Notes under the pieces: model-generated
Databases searched by the model: none
What the model saw: the letters and a program-made list of their open reading frames with translations, nothing else
What the model was told of the DNA's origin: nothing
Source: Micavibrio sp. UBA2020
GTDB taxonomy: Bacteria; Pseudomonadota; Alphaproteobacteria; Micavibrionales; UBA2020
Direction: 5' to 3'
Assembly (NCBI GenBank): GCA_002334985.1
Contig: DDBY01000167.1
Coordinates: 1 to 10,178 of the forward strand
DNA: 10,178 nucleotides
Made by a program: the position numbers and the translations under genes
Shown here: piece after piece, positions 7,437 through 10,178 of the stretch
Layout: each line of letters begins with the position of its first letter
Numbering within the stretch: the stretch's first letter is position 1

Positions 7437-9329
7437 ATGACCGTTATTTTGACCATCCTCGCCTCGCTCGGTTTTCTTGTCTGGTTCCGCAAATTGCAGC
7501 TGAGCCCCGATACGTCGTCGCGCCTTGCGCGGTTGAGCAAAAACCCCACGGCCTCCGCCATCATCTACAGCATCGGCGGCCTGATGTTCATTTCGGCCGT
7601 TTTATCGACCAGTCTTTTTTACGTCGATAAATACGAAACCGGCCATGTGGTGAAAAAATTCGGCGGGCGCAATCTGGGTGCGGGGCAAATCATCGCCACC
7701 AACGGCGAAAACGGCCCGCAGGATTATATCTATGGCCCCGGCTGGCACCTGACGTGGTTCATCCGCATCTGGGGCGAAGTGCGCGTGCTGCCTGTTGTCG
7801 ATATTCCGCCCGGCCATTTCGGCGAGGTTCTGGCGCTTGACGGGCGCAGCCTGCCCGAAGACGCCGTCATCGCCCCGCCGCTGCCCGGCACATCGCTGGC
7901 TTTCGGCGCGCCGAAAACGGATGATGATGCGTCTATCTTCGATGCCACAACGTTTCTTGAGGCGGATAAAATCAAAGGCTACAAAGGTCTTCAATCGACA
8001 GTGCTGAAGCCCGGTATCCACCGTTTGAACCTCTATCTGTTCAACGTACGCGTCACCGACCGCCAAGGCCGCACACGCATTTACGACCAATACGGCATGC
8101 GTGCCGAAAACGCGCCCGGCCACCAGCCCACCGTCGTCACCGAAATTCCGACCGGCCATGTCGGCGTCGTGAAATCGAACCTTGACGAAGGCTGGAACCA
8201 CAAATGCAGAACCGGCGCCGAAGAAGTGCAGCAAGGCCGTTTGAAAGCCGTGCTTGTCCCCTCCGGCTGCAAGGGCGTGTGGAAAGAAATTTTCGAGCCG
8301 GGCGCCTATTTCTTCAACCCCGAAATTTACGAAGTCACGCAAATCCCCACCCGTGCGCAGCGCTGGTCGTACCACGGGGGTTATGAAGATTGCCGCATCG
8401 ACCTGACCATCGGCGACGACGGCAAGTTCGAACAAAACCGCAGCTGCGTGCCTATCCCGGTTGACCAAAGCGCGGCGGACGAAGCGATTTTCGTGCGCGT
8501 CGAAGGCTGGGAAATTCCGGTCGAGCTGCGCATCCTTGTGCAAATCAACCCCGAAGACGCGGCGCTGGTCGCGGCATCGGTCGGCAGTCTGAAAGAAGTC
8601 GAAGACCGCATCGTCACGCCGACCATCCGCTCCATCGTGCGCAACATCGGCGGCGGCACGCTGAACGCCCCCTTGATGGATGCGCAGGGGCATATACGCC
8701 TTGACGAAAACGGCCAGCCCGTCACCGGCATCCGCCCGACGCGCGCGCTCGATTTCCAGGACTCGCGCCCCTATCTTGAAACCGCCTTCGAAACCGCGAT
8801 TAAAGAAGAAGGCAACAAGGCGGGCATCACCATCCTCGAGGTCAAAATCGATGACCCCGCCATTCCGCCGGAGCTGCTGGTTTCCCGCCGCCGCGAACAA
8901 CTGGCGCAGCAGCTGGCCAAAGCCTTCCGCGAGGAAAAACTGGCGCAGGATGAACGCGTGAATTCGCAAAAATCACGCGCCACCGCCGACCAGCAAAAAG
9001 ACCTCGTGACCGCCGAGATTGGCGTGAAAGTGGCGGAGCAGTTCAAAGTCCGCCGCGAATACGAGGGTGAGGCCGAAAAAACCTACCTGACGCAGGTTGC
9101 CGAAGGCCAGAAGGCGCAGGCGCAGGTGCTGGGCGAAGAAGTCGTCGCCCGCCTGCGCGCAATCGAGCTTATCCTCGATGCGCTGAAATCCAACCCGCAA
9201 ATCCTGACCGACCTTAAACTGCCCGCGACGGTGGTGATGGGCGGCGGCGACGGGCTCAGCGCGGCAGCGGCGGTATTCGGCAATACCTTCCGCCCGCAAA
9301 ACCAGACCCCAGCGCCCGCGAACAGATAA
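7437..9329 (+). CDS. Large membrane-anchored SPFH/Band 7 protein
   Basis: SPFH proteins (stomatin, prohibitin, flotillin, HflK/C) form ring-shaped cages on membranes and often organise proteases or lipid domains. From the ATG at 7437 the product has 630 residues. Hydrophobic segments lie at about 2-17 and 41-62. The loop between them is positively charged (R18, K19, R29, R32, K35), so the positive-inside rule puts the large remainder in the periplasm. Three related modules follow, each with a (P/T)GH(V/F)G-type turn and a later PG.. strand: about 62-118, 122-206 and 235-306. The canonical SPFH region follows (about 300-480), with VEGWEIPVELRILVQI at 355-370 and IPPELLVSRRREQLAQQL at 476-493. 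A charged coiled-coil region spans about 483-585, and the tail is Gly/Ala/Pro-rich. Only four cysteines occur (257, 278, 319, 337). Overall family is clear; partner and function are not. Confidence 0.88.
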   Translation: MTVILTILASLGFLVWFRKLQLSPDTSSRLARLSKNPTASAIIYSIGGLMFISAVLSTSLFYVDKYETGHVVKKFGGRNLGAGQIIATNGENGPQDYIYGPGWHLTWFIRIWGEVRVLPVVDIPPGHFGEVLALDGRSLPEDAVIAPPLPGTSLAFGAPKTDDDASIFDATTFLEADKIKGYKGLQSTVLKPGIHRLNLYLFNVRVTDRQGRTRIYDQYGMRAENAPGHQPTVVTEIPTGHVGVVKSNLDEGWNHKCRTGAEEVQQGRLKAVLVPSGCKGVWKEIFEPGAYFFNPEIYEVTQIPTRAQRWSYHGGYEDCRIDLTIGDDGKFEQNRSCVPIPVDQSAADEAIFVRVEGWEIPVELRILVQINPEDAALVAASVGSLKEVEDRIVTPTIRSIVRNIGGGTLNAPLMDAQGHIRLDENGQPVTGIRPTRALDFQDSRPYLETAFETAIKEEGNKAGITILEVKIDDPAIPPELLVSRRREQLAQQLAKAFREEKLAQDERVNSQKSRATADQQKDLVTAEIGVKVAEQFKVRREYEGEAEKTYLTQVAEGQKAQAQVLGEEVVARLRAIELILDALKSNPQILTDLKLPATVVMGGGDGLSAAAAVFGNTFRPQNQTPAPANR

Positions 9330-9348
9330 AGCGGCCGCACCAGAAACA

Positions 9349-9382
9349 AAAAAAGGGAAGCCCCGCAAGGCTTCCCTTTTTT
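9349..9382. terminator. Bidirectional rho-independent terminator
   Basis: A perfect 14-bp stem (aaaaaagggaagcc at 9349-9362, ggcttccctttttt at 9369-9382) encloses a 6-base loop. An A-run on one side and a T-run on the other give a U-tract in either direction. It lies 20 bases after the SPFH stop and 16 bases from the stop of the convergent membrane-protein gene, so it can end both transcripts. Confidence 0.9.
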
Positions 9383-9397
9383 ACATCCAGCGTCCGG

Positions 9398-9991
9398 TTA
9401 CCAGACGAGGTCGATATCCTGCATATAGAACATCACGTTCCATGCCTGCTGGTTGACGAACAGCGACAGGCACGCCAGCGCCCCCGCCAGTTCCCACGGC
9501 ACGCGGAAAGAGCGGTAGGCCACGCAGCCCGCCACCACCACGCTGTAAATCGTGACGATGCCGACAATTCTGTCCATTTCTTCGCGCGGCATGATGTCAT
9601 AGACCATCATCAGCGCAATCGGCACGGTCAGCAGCGACAGCGGCAGCGACACCCAGTTGCTGGCCTGAAAGAAAAGCCAGAACCGCGCGCGCTGGCCAAG
9701 CGCATAGGCAAAACCAAGACCGAAAGCCATCGCCGCGCCCAGCGCAAGGACATAGGCGCCCGTGACCGTCAGCGCGACCTGCGCGTGGGAATATTCCCCG
9801 TTATGCATGCCGTAAGGCGGGTAGTAATAGGACAGCCACATGGAAAAGGGATAAAGCAGAACCGGAATCCAGAGCGAGCGCAGCGCCGCCTGTTTCGTGC
9901 CTTCCCCCTCGCCTTCGAAAACGCGGATACCGCGGCCGAATAGCAAGGCCAAATCAAGACTGCCCCGGAATTTTTGTCCAAATGTCGCCAT
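9398..9991 (-). CDS. Multi-pass membrane protein of unknown function
   Basis: I do not recognise this 197-residue protein. It has a short amphipathic N-terminus (MATFGQKFRGSLDLALLFGR) and a Gly/Glu-rich turn at 26-32. About five hydrophobic segments follow, near 38-57, 71-98, 103-131, 142-160 and 166-184. Between the first two lies an aromatic loop (YYYPPYGMHNGEYSH, 55-69). A conserved-looking PREEMDR loop is at 135-141, and the protein ends QDIDLVW. The layout, with a soluble lead followed by five helices, loosely resembles Yip1-domain proteins, but no motif confirms this. The ATG at 9991 has a G-rich stretch just upstream on the coding strand (GGGGGGAACC then ATG) as the likely ribosome site. 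It is convergent with the SPFH gene and shares its terminator. The gene to the right reads in the same direction, 97 bases away. A protein-coding gene is likely; its role is open. Confidence 0.8.
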   Translation of the reverse strand: MATFGQKFRGSLDLALLFGRGIRVFEGEGEGTKQAALRSLWIPVLLYPFSMWLSYYYPPYGMHNGEYSHAQVALTVTGAYVLALGAAMAFGLGFAYALGQRARFWLFFQASNWVSLPLSLLTVPIALMMVYDIMPREEMDRIVGIVTIYSVVVAGCVAYRSFRVPWELAGALACLSLFVNQQAWNVMFYMQDIDLVW

Positions 9992-10047
9992 GGTTCCCCC
10001 CGTGCATATATAAAAAGTCTTTATCTGAAATCGCCGCCGTAAAGCAG

Positions 10048-10074
10048 GAAAGCCGGGGAATGTCCCCGGCCTTC
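10048..10074 (-). terminator. GC-rich hairpin between two minus-strand genes; weak terminator or 5' stem-loop
   Basis: The perfect stem gccgggga (10052-10059) / tccccggc (10063-10070) has a 3-base loop; one mismatch then leads to three more pairs (10048-10050 with 10072-10074). It lies 15 bases after the stop of the right-edge gene. On the minus strand only a mixed CTGCTTT follows, not a proper U-run, so termination there would be weak. The predicted start of a new transcript at about 10070 coincides with the base of the perfect stem, so it may be a 5' protective stem-loop instead. Confidence 0.5.
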
Positions 10075-10076
10075 TT

Positions 10077-10106
10077 ATTATACCCTATTTATCGCTGTTG
10101 CGGCAA
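10077..10106 (-). promoter_or_regulatory. Putative sigma-70-like promoter for the orphan membrane protein
   Basis: On the minus strand TTGCCG (10106 to 10101, four of six) is followed after 18 bases by a perfect TATAAT (10082 to 10077). The predicted start is about 10070, giving a leader of about 79 bases before the ATG at 9991. The -35 box lies inside the final codons of the upstream gene. A second AT-rich candidate (TATATA, 10012-10007) lies close to the ATG but lacks a -35 box. Confidence 0.45.
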
Positions 10107-10178
10107 ACCGGCGGCGTTTTTGGCAAGCCGGACAAGGTTCACGAATTCCGTGCGGTAGCCGAATTCATCCTTGCCGCG
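10089..10178 (-). CDS. C-terminal fragment, probably a YfbK-like von Willebrand A protein
   Basis: Only the last 29 codons and a TAA stop (10091-10089) lie in the window; the gene enters from the right edge. The fragment contains GYRTEFVNLVRLAKNA. From memory this resembles the end of YfbK-type proteins, in which a von Willebrand A domain is followed by a DUF3520 region ending in a GYR.EF..LV..A pattern. That a coding end is present is supported by the open frame to the edge and the family-like motif. The product name is tentative, because no part of the metal-binding von Willebrand A domain is visible here. Confidence 0.45.
   Translation of the reverse strand, partial: RGKDEFGYRTEFVNLVRLAKNAAGLPQQR

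Noticed and set aside
7602..8969. A 455-codon minus-strand frame opposite the SPFH gene
   Set aside because: It lacks recognisable motifs, and the plus strand encodes a clear SPFH protein with its own ribosome site.
9331..9338. NotI-type sites (gcggccgc) here and at 1492-1499, considered as a cloning scar
   Set aside because: One site lies inside the YihY coding sequence, and such octamers are expected now and then in GC-rich DNA. No vector-like sequence is nearby.

Overview
The window looks like ordinary chromosomal DNA of a GC-rich alphaproteobacterium. The PurB N-terminus (MIPRFSRPDM) and the RecO N-terminus (MLEWRETGIIL) both have the form I know from that class. A Micavibrio- or Rhodospirillales-like relative is possible, but that is inference. 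I saw no phage genes, transposases, tRNAs, rRNAs or CRISPR repeats.

Left part (1-6720, all minus strand): a tightly packed operon, read right to left. It encodes a long-form acyl-CoA dehydrogenase, an AsmA-family envelope protein, a YihY/BrkB-family membrane protein, adenylosuccinate lyase (purB), and the start of the DNA repair gene recO, which runs off the left edge. The first three junctions are 4-base start/stop overlaps (ATGA, GTGA, ATGA). The last is a 3-base gap. The genes are therefore almost certainly co-transcribed and translationally coupled, although their functions span fatty-acid oxidation, envelope lipid handling, purine synthesis and recombination.

Middle (6721-6870): a 150-base divergent control region. 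On its right, a small MaoC-type enoyl-CoA hydratase is read on the plus strand. The dehydrogenase and the hydratase carry out consecutive steps of beta-oxidation-type chemistry. The hydratase has a plausible promoter placed so that transcription would start on its ATG, which suggests a leaderless mRNA.

Right part (6871-10178): after maoC, on the same strand, comes a large membrane-anchored SPFH/Band 7 protein with three copies of an N-terminal SPFH-like module and four clustered cysteines. A strong symmetric terminator hairpin follows. It separates this gene from a convergent, unrecognised five-helix membrane protein on the minus strand. At the right edge is the C-terminal end of another minus-strand gene, probably a YfbK-like von Willebrand A protein. 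A consensus-like promoter overlaps the end of that gene, and a GC hairpin would lie at the very 5' end of its transcript.

I found no clearly new multi-gene system. The points most worth checking are the SPFH protein's architecture, the leaderless maoC start, the functionally mixed overlapping operon and the 5'-terminal hairpin upstream of the orphan membrane protein.
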